Shown here piece by piece: positions 1-8,771 of a stretch of DNA of 64,000 nt. A program made the translations under genes and the position numbers. Source of the stretch: Arenibacter troitsensis (GTDB lineage Bacteria > Bacteroidota > Bacteroidia > Flavobacteriales > Flavobacteriaceae); the NCBI RefSeq assembly GCF_900177645.1, contig NZ_FXAO01000005.1, positions 268,143-332,142 on the forward strand. The letters are read 5' to 3'. The notes under the pieces are model-generated. The model ran no database searches, had not been told where the DNA came from, and saw only the letters and a list, made by a program, of their open reading frames with translations. The stretch's first letter is position 1, and each line of letters opens with the position of its first letter.

Positions 1-340
1 TATCAATAAAGAGAACGATTTAAAATACCAACCCAATAATTTCCGATCAATACGAAATACTACTGACTCCCTTACCTTTTAAATCTTTTACATATCTTAG
101 TAAAAGCACTTCTATGAAAACATTGGTGCTATTTGTAAGTATAGTTTTGTAGGTCATTTCAATTTATTTTAAGTTAACATTGAAGGCCAAAGAATGGGAT
201 ATAAAATGATTTGCGATAATGTGGAGTGGTCTATGGGCATTTTACATTAAGACTTAACGTTTACATCCTTAGTTTTTAATTATTAATCGCGCCATGGTCT
301 TATCACTATAAAGCCATGCCCAATTGCGAACCCCTATTTT
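1..340. other. Leading intergenic region, no gene seen
   Basis: I see no convincing coding region here. The longest Met-initiated reading frame on the plus strand, near position 114, stops after about a dozen codons. The stretch is AT-rich and probably holds the promoter of the carboxylase operon that starts at 341, but I could not assign a clear TAnnTTTG box. A neighbouring gene could end just outside the window. Confidence 0.5.
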
Positions 341-820
341 ATGGCCAACTACGATATTACCATCGATAAGGAAAAATTTATTTTAAGTTCCAAGGATATA
401 GCATCCCTGGATATTGTTCCCATAGGCAATCAGCAATTTCACGCACTTAGGCACAACCGGTCCTATAAGGTCAAAATTCTGAATACCGATTTTGCCCAAA
501 AAACCATGACCTTGGAAGTCAATGGCAATACTTATGAAATGGTCCTGGCAGATGAGTATGATCAAATGGTAGACAAAATGGGATTGTTATCTACCAAAAC
601 CCATAAAATAAATAATATTAAAGCCCCCATGCCCGGGCTCATCATAGATATTATGGCTACGATAGGACAGAAAATAGAAACGGGGACCCCCTTGATAGTG
701 CTATCGGCCATGAAAATGGAGAATATCATCACCTCCCAGGGGGAAGGCATTATAAAAAGTATAAATGTCGAGGTAAACGATGCTGTGGACAAAGGACAGC
801 TAATTATTGAAATGGAATAG
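341..820 (+). CDS. Biotin carboxyl carrier protein of acyl-CoA carboxylase
   Basis: This 159-residue protein carries biotin between the carboxylase and carboxyltransferase subunits of a cytoplasmic acyl-CoA carboxylase, probably acetyl- or propionyl-CoA carboxylase. The C-terminal biotinyl domain, about residues 92-159, begins with an APMPG turn and holds the biotinylation motif AMKME with Lys125 as the modified residue. The N-terminal ninety residues form the linker and structural part seen in the short propionyl-CoA-type carriers of Bacteroidota. It is the first gene of a tight operon: the biotin carboxylase ATG follows its stop by 7 nt. The family is certain. The preferred acyl-CoA cannot be read from this subunit. 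Confidence 0.92.
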   Translation: MANYDITIDKEKFILSSKDIASLDIVPIGNQQFHALRHNRSYKVKILNTDFAQKTMTLEVNGNTYEMVLADEYDQMVDKMGLLSTKTHKINNIKAPMPGLIIDIMATIGQKIETGTPLIVLSAMKMENIITSQGEGIIKSINVEVNDAVDKGQLIIEME

Positions 821-827
821 CCTTAGT

Positions 828-2309
828 ATGGAGATAAATAAAATATTGGTAGCCAACCGGGGAGAAATAGCTTTACGTATTATGCGGACGGCTCAAAATA
901 TGGGAATAAAAACAGTAGCGGTCTATTCGGATGCCGATAGGGAGGCACCCCATGTACGCTTTGCCGATGAGGCCGTTCACTTAGGAAATTCACCTTCCTC
1001 GGAATCCTATCTGAATATGGACAAAATTGTGGAAGCAGCCATAAAAACCAAGGCCCAAGCTATACATCCAGGATATGGTTTTTTAAGTGAGAATGCCGTT
1101 TTTGCACAGCTGGTAGCCGACAAGGGAATTACCTTTATAGGCCCCAAGCCCCATGCCATAAAGGTTATGGGCAATAAATTAGCGGCCAAGGAGGCCGTAA
1201 AGGCTTACAATATTCCCATGGTACCAGGTATTGAAGAGTCCATTACCGATATTGCCCTGGCCCGAAAAATTTCCGAAGAGATCGGATTCCCCATTTTAAT
1301 AAAGGCCTCCGCCGGTGGTGGTGGCAAAGGAATGCGGGTGGTGCAACAGCCATCGGAATTACAGGAGCAGATGGAACGTGCCATCAGCGAGGCTATGGCC
1401 GCTTTTGGTGACGGCGCCGTCTTTTTGGAGAAATATATTGAATCTCCCAGGCATATAGAAATCCAAATTCTGGCCGATACCCATGGCCACATTATACACC
1501 TATTTGAAAGGGAATGCAGTATACAAAGAAGGCATCAAAAGGTAGTGGAAGAGGCTCCGTCCGCCATATTGACCCCTAAAATAAGGGCCGCTATGGGGGA
1601 AGCTGCCATAAAGGTAGCCAAGGCCTGCGACTATGTAGGGGCAGGAACGGTGGAATTCCTTCTGGACAGTGACAAAAATTTCTATTTTCTGGAAATGAAT
1701 ACCCGCCTACAGGTAGAACATCCTGTAACAGAATTGATTACCGGTATAGATTTGGTGGAACAACAGATCCGAATTGCCAGAAATGAAAAGCTGGCATTTT
1801 CACAGGAAAACTTAAGTATAAAAGGACATGCCCTGGAAGTTAGGGTCTATGCGGAAGACCCGTTGGACAATTTTCTACCCAGCATGGGTACTTTGGAAAC
1901 CTATAGGCAGCCTCAGGGCAAAGGAATAAGGTTGGACGACGGATTTGAGGAAGGCATGACCATACCCATTTATTATGACCCCATGTTGGCCAAATTAATT
2001 ACCTATGGCAAAGACAGGGAAGAAGCCATACAACTAATGATAAGGGCCATATCGGAGTACAAGATAAAAGGCATATCCACTACCCTGCCCTTTGGAAAAT
2101 TTGTCTGTGAACACAAGGCCTTTAGCTCAGGAAACTTTGACACCCATTTTGTTAAGAACTACTACACTCCGGAACTGTTGCAACAACAATATCAAGAGGA
2201 ACGCAAAATTGCAGCCATGGTGGGATTGAAACTGTTTTTGGAACATCAGGACATACTTAAAGTACCCAATAGTAAAAACTCCAATTGGCCCATAAAACGG
2301 ACCCAATGA
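828..2309 (+). CDS. Acyl-CoA carboxylase, biotin carboxylase subunit
   Basis: ATP-dependent carboxylation of the biotin on the carrier protein using bicarbonate. The reading frame extends upstream to a TTG at 807, but that would overlap the carrier gene, and the family N-terminus MEINKILVANRGEIALRIM begins at the ATG at 828, so I use 828 (493 residues). Visible signatures are the biotin carboxylase N-terminal domain, the ATP-grasp glycine-rich loop (SAGGGGKGMRVV), the catalytic segment EMNTRLQVEHPVTE, and the C-terminal domain with RVYAEDP. It lies between the carrier and carboxyltransferase genes on the same strand. The length fits AccC/PccA-type stand-alone subunits. Confidence 0.94.
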   Translation: MEINKILVANRGEIALRIMRTAQNMGIKTVAVYSDADREAPHVRFADEAVHLGNSPSSESYLNMDKIVEAAIKTKAQAIHPGYGFLSENAVFAQLVADKGITFIGPKPHAIKVMGNKLAAKEAVKAYNIPMVPGIEESITDIALARKISEEIGFPILIKASAGGGGKGMRVVQQPSELQEQMERAISEAMAAFGDGAVFLEKYIESPRHIEIQILADTHGHIIHLFERECSIQRRHQKVVEEAPSAILTPKIRAAMGEAAIKVAKACDYVGAGTVEFLLDSDKNFYFLEMNTRLQVEHPVTELITGIDLVEQQIRIARNEKLAFSQENLSIKGHALEVRVYAEDPLDNFLPSMGTLETYRQPQGKGIRLDDGFEEGMTIPIYYDPMLAKLITYGKDREEAIQLMIRAISEYKIKGISTTLPFGKFVCEHKAFSSGNFDTHFVKNYYTPELLQQQYQEERKIAAMVGLKLFLEHQDILKVPNSKNSNWPIKRTQ

Positions 2310-2358
2310 TAAGTACCTGTCTGGACCAAAGGTTTGTTAAGGCATAAAGCATTATTTA

Positions 2359-3900
2359 ATGAAGGAAAAATCGAAAATACTAGAAGATAAAATTGCCCAG
2401 GCCAAATTGGGTGGCGGCCAAAAACGTATAGACATCCAACACTCCAAAGGCAAACTTACTGCCCGGGAGCGAATCCATTTTCTGTTGGACGAGGGATCGT
2501 TTGAAGAACTCGGTGCCCTAGTGACGCATAGGACCAAAGACTTTGGTATGGGCAAGCAGATATTTTATGGGGACGGGGTAGTTACTGGTTATGGAACCAT
2601 CAACGGCAGACAGGTCTGTGTTTTTGCCCAGGACTTTACCGTATTTGGAGGTTCGCTTTCCGAGACCCATGCCGAAAAAATATGCAAGGTAATGGATATG
2701 GCCATGAAGATAGGGGTGCCCATAATTGGCTTGAACGATAGTGGTGGGGCACGAATACAGGAAGGGGTAAGATCTCTCGGCGGTTATGCCGATATCTTTC
2801 ACAGGAATGTAATGGCCTCTGGGGTAATCCCGCAAATATCCGCCATTATGGGGCCCTGTGCCGGGGGAGCCGTCTACTCCCCTGCCATGACCGACTTTAC
2901 CCTGATGGTGGAAAATTCGAGCTATATGTTCGTCACTGGCCCCAATGTGGTTAAGACCGTGACCAATGAAGCGGTGAGTTCGGAAGAATTGGGCGGGGCA
3001 ATGACCCATGCCACCAAATCCGGGGTTACCCATTTTACAGCCGAAAATGATCTGGAGTGCCTGGGGCAAATAAAGGAACTTGTTGGTTATTTACCACAGA
3101 ATTGTGAAGATACCCCCATGTCGCTCCCCTATTCCCTTAATACCGAAATCAGGGAAAAATTGGAAACCATAATTCCCGAAAATGCCAATAAGCCTTATGA
3201 CATGAGGCACATCATCAATGAAATCATAGACGAATCCCCATTCTTTGAGGTACATAAGCATTATGCGGAAAATATTGTGGTGGGCTTTGCCAGATTGGCC
3301 GGAAAAAGTATCGGCATCGTTGCCAATCAGCCTATGAGCCTAGCCGGGGTCTTGGATGTAAACAGTTCCAAAAAGGCGGCCCGATTTACCAGGTGCTGCG
3401 ATTGTTTTAATATTCCCCTTTTGGTATTGGTAGATGTCCCCGGATTCCTACCCGGTACCGATCAGGAATGGAACGGCATAATAACCAATGGCGCCAAACT
3501 GTTGTATGCCCTTAGTGAGGCCACGGTTCCCAAAGTAACGGTTATTACCAGAAAGGCCTACGGCGGGGCCTATGATGTGATGAACTCCAAACATATTGGG
3601 GCCGACCTCAACTATGCCTGGCCCGGTGCCGAAATTGCAGTAATGGGGTCCAAGGGAGCCAGTGAGATCATCTTTAGAAAAGAAATCGATTCGGCTGAGG
3701 ATCCAGAAGCCAAACTAAAGGAAAAGGAGGAAGAATACGCCGATAAGTTCGCCAATCCTTACAGCGCAGCGGAAAGGGGGTTTATAGATGAAGTAATCCT
3801 TCCCAAGGATACCCGGAGGAAATTGATAAAAGCCTTTGCGCTGCTGGAAAATAAGGTGGTGCAACTGCCCAAGAAAAAACACGGTAATATACCTTTGTAA
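2359..3900 (+). CDS. Acyl-CoA carboxylase, carboxyltransferase subunit (propionyl-CoA carboxylase beta type)
   Basis: Transfers the carboxyl group from carboxybiotin to an acyl-CoA. At 513 residues it has the fused two-crotonase-fold layout of the PccB/AccD5 family: an N-terminal half with [18 protein letters not shown] and the oxyanion loop [12 protein letters not shown], and a C-terminal half with [16 protein letters not shown] and [11 protein letters not shown]. The fused form fits propionyl- or broad acyl-CoA carboxylases better than the split AccA/AccD of fatty acid synthesis. It follows the biotin carboxylase by 49 nt and completes a three-subunit enzyme. Likely roles are propionyl-CoA and odd-chain or branched-chain degradation to methylmalonyl-CoA. 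Substrate is inferred from family only. Confidence 0.93.
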   Translation: MKEKSKILEDKIAQAKLGGGQKRIDIQHSKGKLTARERIHFLLDEGSFEELGALVTHRTKDFGMGKQIFYGDGVVTGYGTINGRQVCVFAQDFTVFGGSLSETHAEKICKVMDMAMKIGVPIIGLNDSGGARIQEGVRSLGGYADIFHRNVMASGVIPQISAIMGPCAGGAVYSPAMTDFTLMVENSSYMFVTGPNVVKTVTNEAVSSEELGGAMTHATKSGVTHFTAENDLECLGQIKELVGYLPQNCEDTPMSLPYSLNTEIREKLETIIPENANKPYDMRHIINEIIDESPFFEVHKHYAENIVVGFARLAGKSIGIVANQPMSLAGVLDVNSSKKAARFTRCCDCFNIPLLVLVDVPGFLPGTDQEWNGIITNGAKLLYALSEATVPKVTVITRKAYGGAYDVMNSKHIGADLNYAWPGAEIAVMGSKGASEIIFRKEIDSAEDPEAKLKEKEEEYADKFANPYSAAERGFIDEVILPKDTRRKLIKAFALLENKVVQLPKKKHGNIPL

Positions 3901-3944
3901 TCCTTTACCGATCGCTTAGTGCAATTTTGAATCGATAACAAGAC

Positions 3945-4811
3945 ATGAGCAATTTAGAAGAACTTATACAATTACTTACTTTAGAACGTATAAACGACAA
4001 TACCTTTGTGGGACAAAACTATCAGGCCCCTTGGGGCAGGGTTTTTGGGGGACAGGTTTTGGGCCAGTCATTACATGCCGCCTACCAAACAGTATCCAAA
4101 GACAGAATGGCCCACTCCATGCACGGCTATTTTATTCTGGGGGGAGACCTGAGCATTCCCATTACCTATGAAGTAGATTGTCTGAGGGACGGACGTAGTT
4201 TTACCACACGTAGAGTGGTAGCCAAACAGAACGGCAAGGCCATATTTAATATGGCAGCATCCTTTCAGATCAAGGAAGATGGTGTGGAGCACCAGATCAC
4301 CATGCCCAATTTAATTACCCCAAAAAAGTTAATGAACAGCTTGGAGCAAATTGAGGAAATGAAAACTACAGATCCGGACTCCTATAACCTTATTAAGCTT
4401 ACTCATCCCAAGGTCTTCGAATTTAAGCCCGTTGAACGGTTAACCGCCCTATTGGCCAAAGACGGCCCGCCATTCAACCATATGTGGATGCGCGCTACGG
4501 AAAAAGTAAAAGCCGATTTGCCCCTACAGCAACAATTATTGGCCTATGCCTCCGATTACAACATTCTTACCACCGCCTCCCTACCCCATCGCGAAGAACT
4601 CAGAAAGGGGAAGACCTTTTATGCCAGTATAGACCATGCCATATGGTTCCACCGTAATTTTAAAATAGACGAATGGCTCCTGTACACCATGGATAGCCCT
4701 AGTGCCTGTAATTCCAGAGGATTTTCTAGGGGCAGTATTTTTGATAGAAATGGCGTTTTGGTGGCCTCTGTGGCACAGGAGGGTTTAATGCGCAGCACTA
4801 GGATAGGTTAA
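3945..4811 (+). CDS. tesB: Acyl-CoA thioesterase II (TesB-type)
   Basis: Predicted hydrolase of acyl-CoA thioesters to free acid and CoA, 288 residues, the usual TesB length. It shows the double hot-dog layout: an N-terminal half with GRVFGGQVLGQSL and MHGYFILGGD, and a C-terminal half with ASDYNIL, SIDHAIWFH and a late RGSIFDRNGVLVASVAQEG segment, all typical of TesB. It starts 44 nt after the carboxyltransferase gene and is probably co-transcribed, which would let the cell release CoA from acyl-CoAs made or consumed by the carboxylase. No signal peptide, so it is cytoplasmic. Confidence 0.9.
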   Translation: MSNLEELIQLLTLERINDNTFVGQNYQAPWGRVFGGQVLGQSLHAAYQTVSKDRMAHSMHGYFILGGDLSIPITYEVDCLRDGRSFTTRRVVAKQNGKAIFNMAASFQIKEDGVEHQITMPNLITPKKLMNSLEQIEEMKTTDPDSYNLIKLTHPKVFEFKPVERLTALLAKDGPPFNHMWMRATEKVKADLPLQQQLLAYASDYNILTTASLPHREELRKGKTFYASIDHAIWFHRNFKIDEWLLYTMDSPSACNSRGFSRGSIFDRNGVLVASVAQEGLMRSTRIG

Positions 4812-5213
4812 CAACACAGAGGTATTCCATATTAATTTTAGAAAGACCTCCTATGCGATGGTGTCCAATTTACATTTTTTCGGACCTCCTAACCGTATAT
4901 GGATCAGTGTAGCATCATTTTTGGATAGGCCCGAAACCATTCTTTTGCAATCCATTTCCTTAGGCCAAACTTACGCACACCTTTTACATACAGGCTTGGA
5001 TAGATGAACTGCTCTTCGGTCAAACACCAATAATATCCGTAAAACAACTCTTGGTCCATTGAACACCTCTGCGGTTTATCCCTTGTAAATTACCGTTTAT
5101 CCGCACAAAAATATCCCTCCCGTTTTTTAACCATTTTTTTTCCCTTTTGACCACTAAATTTCCGTTTAGGGCATGGCTGGTCGAATTTTGCCCCATAACA
5201 TTAAACAATAGAT
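4812..5213. other. Intergenic region without a supported gene
   Basis: Four hundred bases without a convincing gene. A 67-codon minus-strand frame (5020-5223) overlaps the start of the microprotein at 5214 and has no recognisable features, so I do not call it. The last 60 bases should contain the promoter of the microprotein pair. Confidence 0.4.
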
Positions 5214-5384
5214 ATGAAAACATTATTACTCGTTAAAGAAATTTATTTAGAAGGATTTAAAAACTTGGGAAACATCATTGTCAGAAATTATTTCAAAGCT
5301 TTCTTATGGTTCAGTGTAGCTATGTTTGCCGTTGTATTGTACGCTTTCATTTTTAGGTTGACCACTGGATTTGTTTGGGACTAA
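5214..5384 (+). CDS. Small single-pass membrane protein, DUF6747-like
   Basis: A 56-residue protein starting with an amphipathic segment (MKTLLLVKEIYLEGFKNLG), followed by a strongly hydrophobic helix (FLWFSVAMFAVVLYAFIF) and a short tail ending in FVWD. The ordered, non-random composition and the clear ATG make it a real gene despite its size. I recall this type of short protein in Flavobacteriaceae under the name DUF6747, without known function. A second microprotein follows after 22 nt. Predicted location is the inner membrane. Family assignment is from memory and moderate. Confidence 0.6.
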   Translation: MKTLLLVKEIYLEGFKNLGNIIVRNYFKAFLWFSVAMFAVVLYAFIFRLTTGFVWD

Positions 5385-5406
5385 TTAAAAAGAAATGCAT
5401 TAATTT

Positions 5407-5556
5407 ATGATGAAAGGTATGCAATATTTAAGGGAATTATTGGTGGGAAAAAGTGATGGGATCGAGGTTCCAATGACACTGAAATTGTTATTGATCTTGA
5501 TCTTCCTTTGCTTTTTCCTAGCTTTATTCTCAATTCTTTTGTACACCTTTGAATAG
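5407..5556 (+). CDS. Small membrane protein of unknown function
   Basis: A 49-residue reading frame (MMKGMQYLRELLVGKSDGIE, then a hydrophobic helix of about 23 residues rich in Leu, Ile and Phe, ending LYTFE). It begins 22 nt after the stop of the DUF6747-like gene and shares its plan: charged N-terminus, one membrane helix, very short acidic end. The tandem arrangement argues for translation. I do not recognise a family. The ATG at 5410 is an equally possible start. Confidence 0.45.
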   Translation: MMKGMQYLRELLVGKSDGIEVPMTLKLLLILIFLCFFLALFSILLYTFE

Positions 5557-5700
5557 CATTGCTTTGTTGCAAAAACATTAGGTTCTGCAAGCTTCCAATT
5601 TATACTATTTTTTTTTGATGTTATGTAGTTCCCCCATATGAACAATATAGCCAAGGTAATTTTTTGGTGCTGGTCCAAGCGTAAATTGATCTTGAAATAA

Positions 5701-5764
5701 ATTATGGATATTATCCAAATTATTGGAAATATTCCATAATTTAGCATACCCTTTTTTGGTATGC
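5701..5764 (+). promoter_or_regulatory. Two hairpins / palindrome immediately before dinB
   Basis: Positions 5701-5740 form a nested inverted repeat: ATTATGGATATT pairs with AATATTCCATAAT with one bulge, and TCCAA/TTGGA pair inside it. Positions 5744-5764 are a perfect palindrome, GCATACC-7 nt-GGTATGC, ending one base before the dinB ATG. There is no T-run after it in either direction, so it is not a normal terminator. It could be an operator for a damage-response repressor or an RNA structure masking the start codon. Confidence 0.45.
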
Positions 5765-5765
5765 C

Positions 5766-6980
5766 ATGAACAAGACAATACTTCATTTGGATTTGGATAC
5801 CTTTTTTGTATCCGTAGAGCGACTTCAGGACCGTAAATTGGAGCATAGGCCCATACTCGTTGGCGGCGTTAGCGACAGGGGGGTGGTGGCCGCATGTAGC
5901 TACGAGACCAGAGGTTTTGGCGTGCATTCCGGCATGCCTATGAAAATGGCCAAGGAACTCTGTCCGGAAGCCATCATCATAAAAGGGAATGCGGGAACCT
6001 ACAGCAAACATTCGGATATCGTATCCGATATTATCAAAGAACAGGTACCGGTCTTCGAAAAATCGAGCATAGATGAATTTTATGCAGATCTTACGGGAAT
6101 GGACCGCTTTTATGGGTGCCACCAATTCTCTACCGAATTGCGGCATAAGATTATCAAGGAAACCGGACTTCCCATTTCCTTTGGCCTGTCGGTAAACAAG
6201 GTAGTATCCAAAGTAGCCACCAATGAGGCCAAACCCAACAATGAACTGAAGATAGATATAGGCCATGAGAAGCCTTTTTTAGCGCCCTTATCCATAAAAA
6301 AAATACCTATGGTAGGCGACAAGACCTACCAGACCCTCCGCAATTTGGGATTACGCCAAATAAAGACCATCCAGGAAATGCCCATAGATATGATGCAGCG
6401 GGTATTGGGGGCCAATGGGGGCGTAATATGGAAACGGGCCAATGGGATAGACAACACCCCTGTTATCCCTTTTTCCGAACGTAAATCCATTTCCACCGAA
6501 CGTACTTTTGAGAGGGATACCATAGACGTCATTAAACTAAGGGGAATCCTTATTGCCATGACCGAGAATCTGGCCTATCAGTTGCGGAGGGGAAAAAAAC
6601 TTACCGCCTGCATTGCGGTAAAGATTCGCTATTCCGATTTTAATACCTATTCCAAACAATTAAAAATTCCGTACACCAGTGCGGACCATATCCTGATTCC
6701 CAAGATTCTGGACCTCTTCAACACATTGTACAACAAAAGGCTGTTGATTAGGCTTATCGGTATTCGTTTCAGTCACTTGGTTCAGGGCAACTACCAGATA
6801 GATCTATTTGATGATACCGAGGAAATATTAAACCTGTACAACGCCTTGGACAAGATTAGGGAACGCTATGGGGACAAGAGCGTTATAAGGGCCTCCGGCA
6901 TGGATGCCAAGACCATTGGCAGAATGCACAATCCTTTTAACGGCCAGCCCCCTATTGTATTGGCTCATAGGAAACAGTGA
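5766..6980 (+). CDS. dinB: DNA polymerase IV (Y-family translesion polymerase)
   Basis: Error-prone polymerase of the DinB branch, 404 residues. The palm begins at once with the metal-binding motif LDLDTFFVSVE; the second catalytic motif SSIDEFYADLTG lies near residue 105. Then come the helix-hairpin-helix thumb (IPMVGDKTYQTLRNLG) and the little-finger DNA-binding domain (about residues 240-350). The start is the ATG at 5766; an overlapping ATG at 5761 reads into a stop after one codon. There is no obvious C-terminal clamp-binding peptide. Hairpins just upstream may regulate it. It stands alone, with no ImuB or RecA partner nearby. Confidence 0.93.
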   Translation: MNKTILHLDLDTFFVSVERLQDRKLEHRPILVGGVSDRGVVAACSYETRGFGVHSGMPMKMAKELCPEAIIIKGNAGTYSKHSDIVSDIIKEQVPVFEKSSIDEFYADLTGMDRFYGCHQFSTELRHKIIKETGLPISFGLSVNKVVSKVATNEAKPNNELKIDIGHEKPFLAPLSIKKIPMVGDKTYQTLRNLGLRQIKTIQEMPIDMMQRVLGANGGVIWKRANGIDNTPVIPFSERKSISTERTFERDTIDVIKLRGILIAMTENLAYQLRRGKKLTACIAVKIRYSDFNTYSKQLKIPYTSADHILIPKILDLFNTLYNKRLLIRLIGIRFSHLVQGNYQIDLFDDTEEILNLYNALDKIRERYGDKSVIRASGMDAKTIGRMHNPFNGQPPIVLAHRKQ

Positions 6981-7034
6981 ACAGTGCTAGGTAGCTGAGC
7001 GGAGTCGAAGCCACTGGAGGAAGGAAACAGTGAG
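6980..7034. repeat. 55-bp intergenic direct repeat, copy 1
   Basis: This 55-bp unit recurs at 7322-7376 with a single difference (GTAGCTG against GTGGCTG). It contains the core GAGCGGAGTCGAAGC, a word common in flavobacterial intergenic DNA. It begins at the last base of the dinB stop codon. Confidence 0.9.
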
Positions 7035-7608
7035 CTGTGCCCAAAGTTCAAAGTTGGAAAGTTCAAGGTTCAAAGTCGTTTCCGACATTTCGAAGATTCA
7101 GTCACCATACCTGAAGGCTGGCGTAGTCGAGAGCGAAGAAGACAGCAAAACTAGCAATCACTCTCAAAAAAAGCTCCTTCCCCTAGCTAGGGGAAGGTGG
7201 ATCCTCAACTATCAGGCGAGGAGACGGAAGGGGTGCCTGCTTATGGTCAATTAATAAGTCGTGAGCAATCAGTAATGAGTAGCGAGAAAAAAGAAACTAG
7301 AACCTAGAAGAGATTACAGTTAACAGTGCTAGGTGGCTGAGCGGAGTCGAAGCCACTGGAGGAAGGAAACAGTGAGACTGTGTTTAAAGTTCAAAGTTGG
7401 AAAGTTTAAAGTTTAAAAACGATTCGACAGTTGTAGGGAATCGGTGTGGAGTAGTGAGAATTGAGTAGTGAGAAAAAAGAACCTAGAACCTAGAGACTAG
7501 ATCTTAGACGTTCAAGGTTTAAAGTTTAAAAATGTACGTCCTTAATGTAGGTTGACCACTTTAAATCATAACTCAAAAGCCCATTGGCTATTGGCTCTTG
7601 GCTCTTGA
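7035..7608. repeat. Repeat mosaic between dinB and queE
   Basis: About 570 bases made of short recurring modules. Modules AAAGTTCAAAGTTGGAAAGT and GTGAGAAAAAAGAACCTAGA (with small variations) each occur twice, in the same order as the 55-bp repeat, giving a duplicated unit with a period near 342 bp. A 74-codon frame inside it (7030-7254) starts within the repeat and is not a gene. I see no transposase or tRNA. Confidence 0.7.
7322..7376. repeat. 55-bp intergenic direct repeat, copy 2
   Basis: Second copy of the unit at 6980-7034, identical at 54 of 55 positions by eye. The flanking modules are also duplicated, so the event copied more than the 55-bp core and the flanks have since diverged. 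Confidence 0.9.
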
Positions 7609-8241
7609 CTAAGGTATATTCAAATACTTATGGGTCTGTAGGGACACTTTCCACTTGGGGTTTTGCATAACATACTCTACAATCCAGGGAACTACCTTGT
7701 CCCGTACGCTCCATTCCGGCTGCAGGTACAAAATACAATCCTTATTGGTCTTGGCCGCCTGTTCCTCGGCAAAAATAAAGTCGTGCTTATTATACACGAT
7801 CATCTTTAGTTCGTGCGCCTTGTCATAGATAATGCCCTCGGGCAACTTGTTCTTTTTGGGGGAAAGACAGATCCAGTCCCAGGTTCCGGAAAGCGGATAG
7901 GCTCCGGAAGTCTCTATATGGGTCTTTAGGTTCTTGGCCTTTAGGGCTTCCGTTAGGGGCCCCATATCCCAGGTAAGGGGTTCTCCCCCGGTAATGACTA
8001 TGGTATCGGAATATTTGGCCGCATTGGTTACAATATGGTCTATTCCTGTTGGAGGGTGGGTTTCCGCATTCCAACTTTCCTTTACATCGCACCAATGGCA
8101 ACCCACATCGCAACCGCCCACACGAATAAAATAAGCCGCGGTCCCCTTATGGAAACCTTCGCCCTGAATCGTGTAAAACTCCTCCATTAAAGGCAGCATA
8201 AGGCCTTGATCTACCAACGCTAAAACATCTTCTTTTACCAT
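7609..8241 (-). CDS. queE: 7-carboxy-7-deazaguanine synthase (radical SAM)
   Basis: Makes 7-carboxy-7-deazaguanine, the ring-contraction step of preQ0 and queuosine synthesis, from carboxy-tetrahydropterin. The radical SAM cluster motif is GGCDVGCHWCD (CX3CX2C), preceded by MEEFYTIQGEGFHKG, the typical QueE opening. VITGGEPLTWD and LSPKKN are further family signatures. The frame is open to 8274, but the natural start is the ATG at 8241, giving 210 residues. A TATCTTTG box (8253-8246 on the minus strand) lies only five bases before that ATG, which would make the mRNA nearly leaderless. No other queuosine gene is adjacent. Confidence 0.92.
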   Translation of the reverse strand: MVKEDVLALVDQGLMLPLMEEFYTIQGEGFHKGTAAYFIRVGGCDVGCHWCDVKESWNAETHPPTGIDHIVTNAAKYSDTIVITGGEPLTWDMGPLTEALKAKNLKTHIETSGAYPLSGTWDWICLSPKKNKLPEGIIYDKAHELKMIVYNKHDFIFAEEQAAKTNKDCILYLQPEWSVRDKVVPWIVEYVMQNPKWKVSLQTHKYLNIP

Positions 8242-8771
8242 GGCGCAAAGATAGAAAATACCCCGCTCTGGCACTACTAATTAAGAAAAAGATATTTTGG
8301 CAAGCGCTAATCCCTGCTTTTCCAATAAAATTGTAAATTAAACTTTTATAACTGCCAGAAGAATACACCTAAGGTTTGCGTTTGTAAGAATAAGATAATG
8401 CTGACCCAATTAACGCAATTGCGCTATAGCAAAGGTAATTGAGTGTCAAATTAAAGTAAATTCAAAAATAGTTTAAAAAAATAGCGTGCTACAATAACAA
8501 TTAAACCTAATTGCCGGGCTAGCTTGCTTAAGAAAACGTCATGTGAAGAAATAGGTGACAATACAGATTTTCTATTCGGTTTGTAATTGCTAAATTAGGC
8601 ACTTGAATATTGCGATTAATTGTATACAAACAGGTTATCCCAAGTTGAACCTTGCAACACAAATAGAATTTTATTTACTCAGAACCAAATATATATTTAA
8701 AAATCACCTCTTACATTTTTGGGAGAAGACTAAAATTTATAAAAAAGAAAAACTGTGGATTTAACATAAAT
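8242..8771. other. AT-rich intergenic region at the left edge of the island
   Basis: About 530 bases without a supportable gene. Base composition shifts to clearly more AT-rich than queE and stays so through 12.69 kb, which marks the left boundary of the acquired island. The first part must hold the queE promoter on the minus strand. I found no integrase, direct target repeat or tRNA end. Confidence 0.5.

Noticed and set aside
2518-3069. 183-codon minus-strand frame opposite the carboxyltransferase
   Set aside because: Shadow of a strongly conserved gene; rich in His, Gly and Tyr as expected for antisense translation.
5020-5223. 67-codon minus-strand frame
   Set aside because: It overlaps the better-supported microprotein start at 5214 and has no recognisable features.
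5744-5764. Rho-independent terminator before dinB
   Set aside because: The 7-bp palindrome has its T-run in the loop and no T-run after either arm.
5400-6266. 288-codon minus-strand frame opposite dinB and the second microprotein
   Set aside because: It is antisense to the conserved DinB catalytic region; the protein sequence is low in family-like motifs.
7030-7254. 74-codon plus-strand frame
   Set aside because: It starts inside a 55-bp repeat and consists of repeat modules; composition is not protein-like.
8242-8771. tRNA or attachment site at the island's left edge
   Set aside because: No cloverleaf, no CCA-type end and no direct repeat matched near 12.7 kb by eye.
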